From Ruminococcus flavefaciens (GTDB lineage: Bacteria > Bacillota > Clostridia > Oscillospirales > Ruminococcaceae): DNA of 26,564 bases. Below, piece by piece: positions 17,201 to 23,044 of this stretch (positions within the stretch are counted from its first letter, which is position 1; the number at the start of each line of letters is the position of its first letter). The notes beneath the pieces are model-generated. The model was not told the DNA's origin and ran no database searches. It saw nothing but the letters and a program-made list of their open reading frames with translations. Location: assembly GCA_002348905.1 (NCBI GenBank), contig DEBW01000089.1, forward strand, positions 40,207 to 66,770, read 5' to 3'. A program made the position numbers and the translations under genes.

Positions 17201-19120
17201 ATTTTCGCCGTCATCAAGCTGAAAACGCAGAGCCGTTACTGCATAGTCCTCCGCACTTGCAATAGATGTGAAAGCATAACTGCTCGTACCTACAGTCACA
17301 GCAGTACCGCTGACGCTCAGGACATTTGCAGGAGAAGCAAAGCCGTTAAGGTCGATAACGTCTCCCCATGCGCCTATATTGTCAACAGCAGCAGTACTTC
17401 CGGTATAACTTGCTCCCACGGCAAGGAATACCAGTCCGTTGTCACGGTATCCGACAATTTTTCCGACTTTTGTCACCTCTGCATCTGCCGGAGTTGCCGG
17501 AACAGCTCCGCTAAGTACATTACCTGTACCGTTTATTCTGAGCACGCCGTTTTCAAGGCTTCCGACAAGTCCGCCGCCCTTGAAGCCGTTTGCGTTTATT
17601 GTTACTGCGATTGCATCAACAAAAGCTTTGTCAGCCGAAGCCGCAAGACCTCCGTATGTAAGAGCACCTACATTCTCAGAACTTACTGTAACTCCCGAAA
17701 AATTGGCATATGCGCCGTCATATTCAATTTTTCCTACGCCGCCGCCATAATATGACGCAGCACCGGCTTTTGACGTACTTATGCTGATATTGCTCAAAGT
17801 AAGGGACGGAACTGACGAACTGCCTATGATTCCGCCGTAAGAGTCTGCACTTCCTGCCGCATGGCTGGAAGTAACTGTAGTTCCGCTGCTGCCGTCTACA
17901 GTAACGCTGTTTGTGCCGGAAAGTTTTCCGATAATACCTCCGGTATTGCCTGTGCCGTTTACCTGACAGTTCACTGTATACTTATCAGTTGTTATAGTTA
18001 TATCAGTTTTCGGCTCATAATAGCCATAAACTCCGCCTGCTCCGGAAGTGCCTGTTATTGTCTGTGATATCGGATAAGGCGATGCGGCAAATGTAACTGT
18101 ACCGCCTGTATTTTTACCAACAATACCTCCGGCATAGCCTGAAGCAGTAGTTATCTCAGCCTGAGTATTCACGCCGGTATACGTCAGCTGTGCTCCTTCG
18201 AGCATTTCGCCTGCAAGACCGCCGGCATTGTCGCTTGTTGTAGATATCAGGCTTATATCTCTGTCGCTGTTTCCGTCACGGATGAGGGTAAAGGATATAG
18301 AAGTATTCTTTCCCATTTTTCCGCAGACAAGACCTATATTGCCTGTTCCGTTCATCTCAAGGTCAGCCGTATCGCCGTCACCGGTCTTGAATGCAGCCTC
18401 AATACTAAGACTTGCACCGTTTCCTGCTGTGTCAGAGCCTTCCATTTCGCCTATAAGACCGGCAAACTTTCCAAGCTTATATACCTTTTCCTGATCGGCA
18501 TCGTCAGAAGGCTTGCAGATCGTTATGTTCCAGTTTGCATTTCCATTACCATGGTGTACTACGTGATTTGCAAGCAAAGGCGTAGTTTTACGGATATCCG
18601 TTCTGTCCGAGTACTCTCTTGATATCATAAGGGCAGCACCGTTATTCTCATTGTTAAACTCAGTATCATCGTATACCCAGTCAAAAAGAGGTGCGTCAAT
18701 ATTTATAACTATACCTGTATTTCCCTCGATGCTTACCGAGCCGCCGAAAGGATTCTGCTCATCTCCGAGACTTTCAAAACCGGAAGTGAAAAATGCTGTG
18801 TCTGTACCCTCTGTACTGCCGATTATAACAAGATTATCAAACTGATGATATGCTCTGAAATTCTGACAGTCCAGAGAATAATCTACAAGCTGTTCAGGCG
18901 TTATCTCAACTCTTCTTGTAGTTTCGCTGTCGTACTCGAATTGTATATCAGAGCTGCCCTCAGAAAAAGCTGTCAGAGAACTTTTCAGCCAGCCTGTATC
19001 AATTTTTCCCTTTAGCTCATTAAAAGGTGCTATCTCAAAAAGCATGACAGCCGCTGTAAAGCCGCTTATCACACGTTTTACAGCTTTTCCCTTCAATATA
19101 TTTCCAACACATTTTTTCAT
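8237..19120 (-). CDS. Giant GLUG-repeat extracellular protein, 3,627 aa
   Basis: Start set at ATG 19120: the ATG at 19129 is only 1 nt from GGGGGAG, while 19120 is 10 nt away. The basic N-terminus (MKKCVGNILKGKAVKR) and a hydrophobic stretch at about 19-33 form a signal of ordinary type, without an AWF motif. Residues 218-910 and about 2113-2420 hold many GLUG-like motifs (GGIIGKLSG, GGLVGSLEN, GGMLGYS, GGLIGKLNPG, GGFIGMIRK), typical of right-handed beta-helix surface proteins. The intervening part also looks helical-solenoid, with Asn/Gly/Thr turns. Residues about 2908-3122 contain four YYRP repeats, and the last 500 residues are beta-sandwich-like, ending in DHIIYTNAKVNPEVMQ. No LPXTG or membrane anchor is seen. 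It is the last gene of a 14-kb unit and its frame is intact over 10.9 kb, so it is under selection. Surface or matrix scaffold is inferred; a true function is unknown. Confidence 0.87.
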   Translation of the reverse strand: MKKCVGNILKGKAVKRVISGFTAAVMLFEIAPFNELKGKIDTGWLKSSLTAFSEGSSDIQFEYDSETTRRVEITPEQLVDYSLDCQNFRAYHQFDNLVIIGSTEGTDTAFFTSGFESLGDEQNPFGGSVSIEGNTGIVINIDAPLFDWVYDDTEFNNENNGAALMISREYSDRTDIRKTTPLLANHVVHHGNGNANWNITICKPSDDADQEKVYKLGKFAGLIGEMEGSDTAGNGASLSIEAAFKTGDGDTADLEMNGTGNIGLVCGKMGKNTSISFTLIRDGNSDRDISLISTTSDNAGGLAGEMLEGAQLTYTGVNTQAEITTASGYAGGIVGKNTGGTVTFAASPYPISQTITGTSGAGGVYGYYEPKTDITITTDKYTVNCQVNGTGNTGGIIGKLSGTNSVTVDGSSGTTVTSSHAAGSADSYGGIIGSSSVPSLTLSNISISTSKAGAASYYGGGVGKIEYDGAYANFSGVTVSSENVGALTYGGLAASADKAFVDAIAVTINANGFKGGGLVGSLENGVLRINGTGNVLSGAVPATPADAEVTKVGKIVGYRDNGLVFLAVGASYTGSTAAVDNIGAWGDVIDLNGFASPANVLSVSGTAVTVGTSSYAFTSIASAEDYAVTALRFQLDDGENPFISFANTSLDSTGIASASIVLADSINGTAKGEKLSGTGFGGLTRDNGTKNISFSGTFTGKTGSDVHELDLSIGTVYRHKYNGLFGRTERTSGNVVSDLILGGSIDVNACVDMYAGAVAACAKNLFSVSNVTVNTAMTHAGGKSLYMGGILGEAVSDIGNITISGCTVKADMSGNASDPCLGGIIGKIAYSGSAARTWTISSTDVTGRIESSASIADNCVGGLVADMSGNSKASLNLSKVDIKGLKILVNAKSNGSVGGMLGYSWLNVNVDFDEVQVVTTVLSSVVTSSNAETVVSSTETTVAVPTVEQTNASATGVDFAGLVYNGTGYWKVQNANDIKIDAFALSSNSAQSCGMIVNKGWSESSALYLELQTVGAYSLSGSTTYPASVTDFDELVAYTAYYEGSGSSKKFYSGTNTDDLYILKNGQGIVSIQTANTGGGLIMDGSSASGTYTPTTELGKQMNPHSRYYYNLYTIKIGTSDEDKLMSWGAKWYAHETIKSSVSSNSWGSTIPAPTQPKSGQTEPDYDMQGYSWYPLNIDNASVTINGTFKLYNKEFEDSDDYTTGNHVKRTSLYNNGTTQHYLMQSALFNNVGGKLSAGTVTLQGSIPLIDTGNSKYCGFLVMGDVIGSDSVDEKTAKITTENVILDGAYIHNLASEDYAPLLINRSGQYSTLTIGGVRVKNEDSYKNNSAVTIINNIPKAATSLIGNAGKDETSQNVNVSFSNIQLDGRNENLGLTALDSIYHTDASIFTKATLLNRLSFSSGSGTYNYTYELDWTSTLTSAEGVTPETYSYSHTPANVTYGKEVGYISGYSSQYPGEENKYLNSNIYVNPTNGNDTTGTYLSTFVSSYLPYVAVPYQNTTTPYCYELEVNRKSSEFDGCGTYNDPYTLTTGDDFATISKILAGNCAGAKINLPMSGTSTADTGLTWHGTAGHKLFKCDTNNSDFYLEDNPSVTITQNEVRTYVAGAYFLVDPAENNTITLESADFKGFGSTADNFARFRGVIVGTGNETIENKTGYPLIAVSNGSVVKGIKIDVNSTRTIKQADAKSFADSTPEVANSYGAVMGTVLGGDNIIDNVKVSFLTDTSILLSGNKAQLIPVGGYVGVIEKGGVIFRGMEGQSGISGLPYNGQVVKKSGSNSTVDKYLIKKPEPDNNGGTTYVDNMKWLYVNPIVGRVINGFAVTEASAYRPFEDGTRTYGDSTVEYWAKKNSDNTVSKVSSSDYNTADYTLLPVTMQNGCKHYSIADISLSEGKLDTKGTSDYVEIPNGQAFFIMSLVVNSGMSKKALGYNNAYQVSRSAQYSGVVTNLTAAANSVSDYNLYAKNDKYGSSASRGYIWNYTINNTDISGAYSKTLELTATNGYYYLPDGYKGIGNIFQNSDYYRMKISTLIGNGATISQNSSYYYYDSGNDYYDLTGYLPNRNNPSGFGLNNYMNVSGTYENFYLTGSVKCDLVGTDGSFITSKKAIDCEQNYYLCAGMLIGTSNETPTIKNVALKNINVFGIRNTGGMIGFQQNNKTVNYEIESTVNSDAYNSDLIKVHGRSSTGGLIGKLNPGFVKTDMNGHTFNLSEVVCECKDRGGNYWDYGVGGFIGMIRKGDNNEDLTKNSFKNIVIGTAEKEQTVICEKADIFTAGVVGIMNKANGITIDNCTFYNLSVKAKFGAAGLVAFPTTATPAKVTNTHLYSPLHSEIISSTDYAGGLIGSSDPRPSIGDGSREFTFENCSVEGCTISGKKGAGGVIGFRGSWSDDVYLYLNNTSVINCTVKSDGSAGGLIGEMISPVAGYNALAKNITIAPYTENGTIQHSGYICGYVTSNSSNITYRLTGKANEITNTRTGAKPAIKLAGFSRQDDRTGDDYEMIAPLVGSGGYGNNGYVVFADFRDTASSSPNNVFSAWNSTSNVLPASPFVTSSPKFDIDGTTFLTGDGAGVIDSGVSPSYNNSIIRTILEDSTNKKYTYYKRFDDGITTDILTAEDTANMISHYSSSYTEYSALYPSSVVSDMKNIPLLVVDDSSRKNASALINDYINVLANTNYNYAATDSCYTVVLNKCQYNNGKWSIVNNEAANLLIDTESGKERFYFNASNVDSNAEKPQFTLLDVQYKDPSASGSIAYHLYIPVFIKKMLRYDFKAYLDSGTNYYTGAYASKGSATLFENLGNPVTMMIEYSYQRTPSEWADAVNNGESVMTRYYKALDIKVHDTGGGNDWPSDTKFVLVDTANGDRAYYLSSDKVITEGNKKYLYFGLFKDESGADYIPAPLCASMNFKAVECMDGTLVAGETGATLVIGDTYYRPATADDTALQHYKVLAVPKSVNMKAGNANPSASDCVEVTVNETLGEAARDAAAIAAGATIYHNGKYYRPVKSTDTGQRYSVSFDSERYYLSILTKAENTQYNVIPYTGGNFVAAADASEATVETGGNYYRPAREGETGAYAVLNIPDTMIQTSTGEYVKLNTINVLDAVAAGAEVFYNNEYYRPVHDTGDEEKQRYSCEKVYHYEISSVSTFEESKTIAVNTSESVTLTASDWKPNKLASNKYIHLLIGNFYENDMKISVEPEVRGNNCMSKGNSLLRVAMTAEIALSAAATSDSVSIQKNLKNNAANSSIFQTFLMNFDMKTTENGTSEVGLAGMAEGYIVEPKFYYCLGKHLNDFSVNNATPIEINANGGAEHLTVPGSYYELRSNKNLISDISNAEGDYAVTVYVEYYFTCPYAKLSEQFPANPSESPNIGSKVIGYSNISASSENAAYSSTTIKRDDSVRYYTMDVSNASLLYDAELAPSPALFEENGDTYGFYGGDYSYLGINGIETIGNSSVIYSEAVYDTSDIENNGDYIEFRLSLSSKGDYIEPNKDNDTYGGTALDINDYIEDIKICGKDISSSEQLVLFDTKKNINSVTQTENSETVTVSSGTFTSDGKVLKLRVRKDMLRNRGEDSGIYALSVEFKVKAIAEGQTYSNYKVSLTARVYEDMGSTSFDDNSFAADHIIYTNAKVNPEVMQ
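9755..10400 (-). repeat. Four YYRP repeats near the C-terminus of the giant protein
   Basis: Four units 55-70 aa apart each contain A..AGA..Y..G.YYRP...DTG....Y. The YYRP cores lie near 10,340, 10,135, 9,955 and 9,785 (GDTYYRPATADDT, GKYYRPVKSTDTG, GNYYRPAREGETG, NEYYRPVHDTGDE). I do not recognise the motif as a named domain. The spacing and the conserved YYRP suggest a repeated ligand- or carbohydrate-binding module. Confidence 0.8.
11860..12780 (-). repeat. GLUG-motif block B of the giant protein
   Basis: About ten Gly-Gly-hydrophobic-hydrophobic-Gly motifs in 300 residues: AGMLIGTSNE, GGMIGFQQN, GGLIGKLNPG, GGFIGMIRK, AGVVGIMNK, AGLVAFPTT, GGLIGSSDP, GGVIGFRGS, GGLIGEMIS. Such motifs mark turns of a beta-helix. 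The block is separated from block A by about 1,200 residues with few motifs. Confidence 0.8.
16390..18465 (-). repeat. GLUG-motif block A of the giant protein
   Basis: About fifteen motifs over 690 residues, among them AGLIGEMEG, GGLAGEMLEG, GGIVGKNTGG, GGIIGKLSG, GGGVGKIEY, GGGLVGSLEN, GGILGEAVS, GGIIGKIAY, GGLVADMSG and GGMLGYSWLN. Units are 45-60 residues, each alternating a Gly motif with Thr/Val-rich strands. Confidence 0.8.
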
Positions 19121-19130
19121 ATTTATCATT

Positions 19131-19137
19131 CTCCCCC
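19131..19137 (-). promoter_or_regulatory. Ribosome binding site deciding the start of the giant protein
   Basis: GGGGGAG on the minus strand lies 1 nt from the ATG at 19129 and 10 nt from the ATG at 19120, favouring the latter. Confidence 0.6.
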
Positions 19138-19158
19138 AAGAATGTGATGCTGTGTATT

Positions 19159-20199
19159 TTACTGATATCCTATAGTTATTGTAAGCTGGTCATCTGTCGA
19201 TACTGCATTGAAGAAATCCCAGTTTGCGAGCGGAGCTTTTTTGTATACCTGTATATTATACCTGTTCCTGTAAGCTGTAGCATCAGCGCTTATGGTGATG
19301 CTTTTCCATGTATCGCCGGAAACACCGCTTATTTCCGGATATTTATATATGCCGTCTGCGGTATAGAAATTCGGATTTATCTCAAAACATGAAGAATCCC
19401 ATTGAATAGTCACTGTAGATGTACCTGAACCTCTTATAACAAGGTTGTATCCGTCATAATCCTCCGGACTATCCAAAGCTGTTTCATCCTGATGCTCACT
19501 GAGATACGCCTGCCAGCCGCCTGAGCCGGTACTTACCGTATTTTTCAGTCCGATAAAGGCTTCAAGCGGTTTCAGATCATCATATCCGTTAGCAGGAACA
19601 GCCGTCATCTTCACACATATATCTTCATCTGCTGTAAGATTCCAGTTGCCGTCATATTCAAGTATGAAACCGTCGCTGTCAGTTTCTGAAAAATCATATA
19701 CAAGCTGCTGACTGCATATCGCATCCGGCGGATCATCAGTCGGTTTGCTTGAAAGTTTTGACGCATTAAGAGTTATACTGTTGCCGTTTTCGTCATATAT
19801 GGTCACGCTCCTTGCGCCAACCTGAGCGGCAGTTTTAGGAGTACCCCGTCTGTCTGTAAGTTCAAAGCTGACTTTATAGTTTATATCCCTCTGATAAGGT
19901 GAAATTCCGCCGCTTATGCTGTAGTTGTACGTATAAACGTTTACGATATATGGTTCAGCTTTTTCTTCATCAGTAATTTTCTGATCCTTATATCTCGGTA
20001 CATAGACTCCGCCTCCGCTTACAAGGATGTTTGACGAGAATTTTGCTTCCTGCTCCGAAGTTGAAGCAACTACTCTTTTCATAGAAGAAAGAGCCGAAGG
20101 ATAATCCGCATACGTAACTATCGGCATAAGGAAAACGATTATTGTCAATGCCCATAAAGTGAACCACTTCTGCATTATTGATCTTAATATATCTTTCAT
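19159..20199 (-). CDS. Secreted protein of unknown function in unit A
   Basis: 346 aa, start ATG after GAAAGGGGGC. A hydrophobic segment (about 12-29) ends in VTYADYPSAL, a good AxA-like cleavage site after residue 31 and close to the TYA of TYAWF proteins but without the Trp. The mature part begins with a Ser-rich stretch and SGGGVYVPRY (61-70), and has strand-rich segments such as YNLVIRGSGTSTVTIQWDSS and WKSITISADATAYRNRYNIQVYKK. The second of these suggests a beta-sandwich domain. It lies 26 nt after the 308-aa gene and 38 nt before the 3,627-aa gene, so it is co-expressed with both. I do not recognise the family. A structural subunit or chaperone for the giant protein is possible but unsupported beyond context. 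Confidence 0.8.
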   Translation of the reverse strand: MKDILRSIMQKWFTLWALTIIVFLMPIVTYADYPSALSSMKRVVASTSEQEAKFSSNILVSGGGVYVPRYKDQKITDEEKAEPYIVNVYTYNYSISGGISPYQRDINYKVSFELTDRRGTPKTAAQVGARSVTIYDENGNSITLNASKLSSKPTDDPPDAICSQQLVYDFSETDSDGFILEYDGNWNLTADEDICVKMTAVPANGYDDLKPLEAFIGLKNTVSTGSGGWQAYLSEHQDETALDSPEDYDGYNLVIRGSGTSTVTIQWDSSCFEINPNFYTADGIYKYPEISGVSGDTWKSITISADATAYRNRYNIQVYKKAPLANWDFFNAVSTDDQLTITIGYQ

Positions 20200-20225
20200 G
20201 AAAAGCAGCCCCCTTTCTGAGTTTC

Positions 20226-21152
20226 TTAATTTGTTCTGCTTACCGATAAATAGACCATATCTGTTTCTTTTTCTTCAACGCTCGACCTGTCACCATTCCA
20301 TGTTACTTCAAGTATATAGTAATGACAGAAAAGTTTGCTTTCATCCGTTTCAAAATCCCGTATTTCTTTTTGAAGATATGTCGGTATTGCGTGAGCTTCG
20401 ACATTTGCACTGCTGCCGTAAGTTTCATTGAAGTAAATATCTGAATCTTTCGCAAGATGGACATCTTCATTTGCATCAGTGCTCCTGTTTTTATCCGTAG
20501 CAGGATCTTTGTCCTGCATTACCATGCTGCCTTTCGTGTAATACTTTACAGCTGTAGTTGTCACCGCAGGCGAAGTTGTCTGACCGGCTGACGTTGTTAC
20601 GGCAGCAGCCGCAGTTGTTCCGGCAACATCAGTGCCTATGACTGCGAAAGGATTTTCCTTGTGAGCGCCTGGATCGATCTGATATTTTATATATTCAACA
20701 TTTCCGGAAGGAGGCGATGACGTCTGTTCAGCTTCATATACCGCATAATCAAACAGATTATTGTTTGTATGTGCAAGCTGTAGTATATATCTTTTCGTAT
20801 TTGAACCCGAAACTGAAAATACATACTGCTTTTTTGTTATAGCTGCTGCAAGTTCAGCAGATGTAACACGCTCATTGTTTTCGTTGAGGTAATAGCCTTC
20901 TTCGTCACGGCGAAGCTCTCCGATATTTATTCCGGCAAGCCTGAAATTCACCTGATCTTCTCTGTTTGCAGCATTTATGTAAAGTGAGTTCGGATACTCT
21001 ACCTTGTACATCTCCGCAGCCTTGCGCTGATAGCAGAACCATGAATATACCGGCAGAGCCGCCGCCAGACAGGCTGTTATAACAAATATTATGATAAATC
21101 TTATTTTTGTCTCTTTGGGCAGTCTTTTTATTCTTGCAAGGATTCTGTCCAT
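20226..21152 (-). CDS. SWF-type exported protein with Thr/Ala linker
   Basis: 308 aa, start ATG 9 nt after AAAGGAGG. A basic head (MDRILARIKRLPKETK) and one hydrophobic segment (about 18-36) are followed by VYSWFCYQRKAAEM (35-48), a variant of the AWF signal with Ser for Ala. Residues 49-175 form a mixed domain and residues 176-201 a Thr/Ala-rich linker of the type that joins extracellular domains. Residues 205-308 end with HYYILEVTWNGDRSS and a closing beta pattern. It is second gene of unit A, with gaps of 26 nt on both sides. It probably remains at or is released from the membrane by the SipW-type peptidase (inference). Function is not recognised. Confidence 0.8.
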   Translation of the reverse strand: MDRILARIKRLPKETKIRFIIIFVITACLAAALPVYSWFCYQRKAAEMYKVEYPNSLYINAANREDQVNFRLAGINIGELRRDEEGYYLNENNERVTSAELAAAITKKQYVFSVSGSNTKRYILQLAHTNNNLFDYAVYEAEQTSSPPSGNVEYIKYQIDPGAHKENPFAVIGTDVAGTTAAAAVTTSAGQTTSPAVTTTAVKYYTKGSMVMQDKDPATDKNRSTDANEDVHLAKDSDIYFNETYGSSANVEAHAIPTYLQKEIRDFETDESKLFCHYYILEVTWNGDRSSVEEKETDMVYLSVSRTN

Positions 21153-21178
21153 GACGCTGCTCCTCCTTTCATAGTATA

Positions 21179-22309
21179 TTATGTGCTTTCAACGGTTACT
21201 TCGATAAGAAAATATCTGACCTTCGAGCCGATAGAGAAATCGGCGTTGTTGTAGCCGTCACTGAGAGTTTTGAATATTCCTGCATCAAATGATTCAGGAT
21301 CAGCTATTTCATTTATGTAACTGTCAGAAATAACGTTTGAGTTTGCGAATACCCTTGCCTTTTCACTGATAAGATACTGCTTCACGGCTGCTTTTCCGGT
21401 CGTATCTGTATCTGAAAGTATCGGTAAGCCGTTTCGTTTGTTGGATGAATTGTCCGGCAGAAGGATCTGTCCGAGGGTATCCGTCCACATCCAGTATACC
21501 GGTATCTGTATTGCTTCATCTTTATTTCCGGCGGCTATCGTCTTAGTGATAGTGCGCTGAGTATACGGCTTTTTGTAGTAATAGCGCAGGTCTTTATTCT
21601 GATTTGATGTATCTCCGTTCTCACCGAAAAACAGGATATGTCCTCTCAGATAGTCAGCCGCTTTGATATATTCTGCCGCCTCACTGACGGCATCGGCATT
21701 ATGCAAAGCTCCGGCACTTGCGGCAAAATCGCTGTTTATTTCGACAAGCTGAGTTTCCTGTATCTTATCGCCAAAGGCATCAAGGATAAACTCATCATTT
21801 TCGTCTTTCTGATAAATCGGCTGGTTATCTGCATCAAATTTCTCAATTTCCGCATAAGCCGTTATGCCGAGAGTTACTGTAATATCAAGTGCGCCGTCTA
21901 TACGTGGGATAACATAGAGCTGCAGCTGTCCGCTGTCGCCAGGGCCTATCTCGCCATCGCCGGAATCATAGCGCAGTCGGAGTTTATCTCCGGTATGGTA
22001 AGTTTCTTCGTCTATGGCGGTAGTTGAGCCGGTCTGATAATCTATGCCAAGCTCTTCTCCCCATTCATCAAGCACATCGTAGTATCTGACCTTACTGCCC
22101 TTTGTTGCGATATCAAAAGGGAAGCCTGCAACGCTGACCGTTCCTGTATTTGCGGTTACTCCATTGTTTGAAGCAAACCATGCAATAGTCGCAAAGATGA
22201 ACACTGCAAAAGCTATCGAAAAAACTCCGAAAAGCTTCATAAAAGCGGATCTTCTCTTTTTTCTGCGGTCTTTTCCGGAACGGGCAGTATACTTATTAAG
22301 TTTTGACAT
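21179..22309 (-). CDS. AWF-type SipW-dependent secreted protein, TasA-like
   Basis: 376 aa, start ATG after GGAGGTGG. A very basic head (SGKDRRKKRRS, 11-21) precedes a hydrophobic segment (24-42) and TIAWFASNNGVTANTGTVSV (41-60), the SipW-dependent type of signal. The mature part has GDSGQLQLYVIPRIDGALDI (a strand-loop resembling the core of TasA-like domains). Further on is IPVYWMWTDTLGQILLPDN, a segment I have seen in related clostridial secreted proteins. The C-terminus is YFLIEVTVEST with no anchor. It opens unit A and resembles the 250-aa protein opening unit B, especially at IAWFASN. Likely an extracellular fibre or scaffold subunit (inference). Confidence 0.83.
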   Translation of the reverse strand: MSKLNKYTARSGKDRRKKRRSAFMKLFGVFSIAFAVFIFATIAWFASNNGVTANTGTVSVAGFPFDIATKGSKVRYYDVLDEWGEELGIDYQTGSTTAIDEETYHTGDKLRLRYDSGDGEIGPGDSGQLQLYVIPRIDGALDITVTLGITAYAEIEKFDADNQPIYQKDENDEFILDAFGDKIQETQLVEINSDFAASAGALHNADAVSEAAEYIKAADYLRGHILFFGENGDTSNQNKDLRYYYKKPYTQRTITKTIAAGNKDEAIQIPVYWMWTDTLGQILLPDNSSNKRNGLPILSDTDTTGKAAVKQYLISEKARVFANSNVISDSYINEIADPESFDAGIFKTLSDGYNNADFSIGSKVRYFLIEVTVEST

Positions 22310-22397
22310 TTGCCCACCTCCGCTCTACATAAAGTATATTTTTATTAAAATTTACATAAAGGCATCCATATAATAAACTTATACCTATCCAACATAT

Positions 22398-22426
22398 ATT
22401 ATATCACAGAAAACACTTTTTTACAA
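22398..22426 (-). promoter_or_regulatory. Sigma-A promoter of unit A
   Basis: TTGTAA (22421-22426), 17-bp spacer, TATAAT (22398-22403) on the minus strand. The -10 is set in GTGATATAATAT, the same 12 bases as at the promoter of the sipW unit. The leader to the ATG at 22309 is about 80 nt, AT-rich, and shows no obvious riboswitch fold. Confidence 0.85.
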
Positions 22427-22511
22427 GTATTTCGCTCTAATTTTCACATTTTGCACACTACAAAACCTATATCTGAATACTATGCAGAATGTATAAAAAT
22501 TTTTACAGCAT

Positions 22512-22535
22512 AAAAAATGCCGGCTCATTCCGGCA
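22512..22535 (-). terminator. Intrinsic terminator left of the MITE-like element
   Basis: Minus-strand stem TGCCGG/CCGGCA with loop AATGAG followed by TTTTTT (plus-strand A-run 22512-22517). It faces transcription coming from the 62-residue gene and insulates the promoter of unit A at 22398-22426. Confidence 0.85.
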
Positions 22536-22555
22536 ATATTATATTACATTGTATC

Positions 22556-22701
22556 TGTAGGGAACGCCGCCCACGGCGTTCCGAACCGGCAAGCCCGAAA
22601 AATGATTATAATTATGGCTGACCGTAATATTACAATAAGCCCATGATTATTTTTATATTGTTAATTAACGTGGCGGAACGCCGAGGGCGGCGTTCCCTAC
22701 A
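22556..22701. mobile_element. MITE-like element with 28-bp terminal inverted repeats
   Basis: The left end (22556-22583) and right end (22674-22701) are inverted copies with one mismatch in 28, beginning TGTAGGGAACGCCGCCC. Each end is itself a hairpin (GGAACGCCG with CGGCGTTCC). The 90-bp interior is AT-rich and has no ORF. The inverted match extends outward as TATCT on both sides with a 1-bp offset. No clear target duplication is visible. Similar TGTAGGG hairpins are common between genes in gut clostridia (from memory); no transposase is nearby, so it would be moved in trans. Confidence 0.8.
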
Positions 22702-22705
22702 AGAT

Positions 22706-22735
22706 AAAAAACCGCCTCCCCGTTTCCGGAGAGGC
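22706..22735 (-). terminator. Terminator of the 62-residue gene (repeat copy 1)
   Basis: The minus-strand stem GCCTCTCCG/CGGGGAGGC (9 bp, one G-U) is closed by a GAAA tetraloop at 22714-22735 and followed by a T-run. It is part of a 37-bp sequence (22704-22740) repeated exactly at 23013-23049. Confidence 0.92.
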
Positions 22736-22756
22736 TTTGGATTTATTATTTAATTT

Positions 22757-22945
22757 TCATTTAGCAAGTTCCTCATACGCTTCACGGTTTTGTTCAATAA
22801 GCATATCCGAAAGCTGGTCTAACTCGCTGTTGCCGGCAATTTCGGGTTTATTCTGAGATTCGAGAAACTTAGCAAAATTAACAAGCATAGTTATTTGTTC
22901 TTCTTTAAGGTTTTTCGCAGCTTCAATAAGGTTATCAATAGCCAT
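22757..22945 (-). CDS. Small acidic protein, antitoxin-like (unassigned)
   Basis: 62 aa, start ATG after AAGGGGAATAGGT. The N-terminal half (IEAAKNLKEEQITMLVNFAKFL) is a predicted amphipathic helix resembling the DUF2281/VapB-like antitoxin pattern. The C-terminal half is acidic and helical (ELDQLSDMLIEQNREAYEEL). It has its own sigma-A promoter (22976-23004) and terminator, so it is a self-contained cassette. No toxin ORF is next to it, so the toxin-antitoxin label is only a resemblance. It sits between two exact copies of the same 37-bp terminator. Confidence 0.72.
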   Translation of the reverse strand: MAIDNLIEAAKNLKEEQITMLVNFAKFLESQNKPEIAGNSELDQLSDMLIEQNREAYEELAK

Positions 22946-22975
22946 ACCTATTCCCCTTTCTCATTTATTGCATAT

Positions 22976-23004
22976 ATTATACCACACTTTCCACTAAAAT
23001 TCAA
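22976..23004 (-). promoter_or_regulatory. Sigma-A promoter of the 62-residue gene
   Basis: TTGAAT (22999-23004), 17-bp spacer, TATAAT (22976-22981) on the minus strand. The leader is about 25-30 nt. Confidence 0.85.
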
Positions 23005-23014
23005 GCAATTCCAT

Positions 23015-23044
23015 AAAAAACCGCCTCCCCGTTTCCGGAGAGGC
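23015..23044 (-). terminator. Terminator of the AWF-type gene (repeat copy 2)
   Basis: The same GAAA-capped 9-bp stem (23023-23044) and T-run as at 22706-22735, within the exact 37-bp repeat 23013-23049. It lies about 70 nt after the stop at 23120. Confidence 0.9.

Noticed and set aside
2415..19120. Sortase-anchored surface proteins
   Set aside because: The C-termini of both giant proteins lack LPXTG-like motifs, hydrophobic tails and basic ends, and no sortase gene is in the window.
22310..22397. c-di-GMP or other riboswitch in the leader of unit A, suspected because of the EAL protein
   Set aside because: The 80-nt leader is AT-rich, has no stable paired core and no terminator or sequestering helix.
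22757..22945. Complete toxin-antitoxin pair
   Set aside because: Only the antitoxin-like small protein is present; neither flank has a toxin-sized gene in the same transcript.
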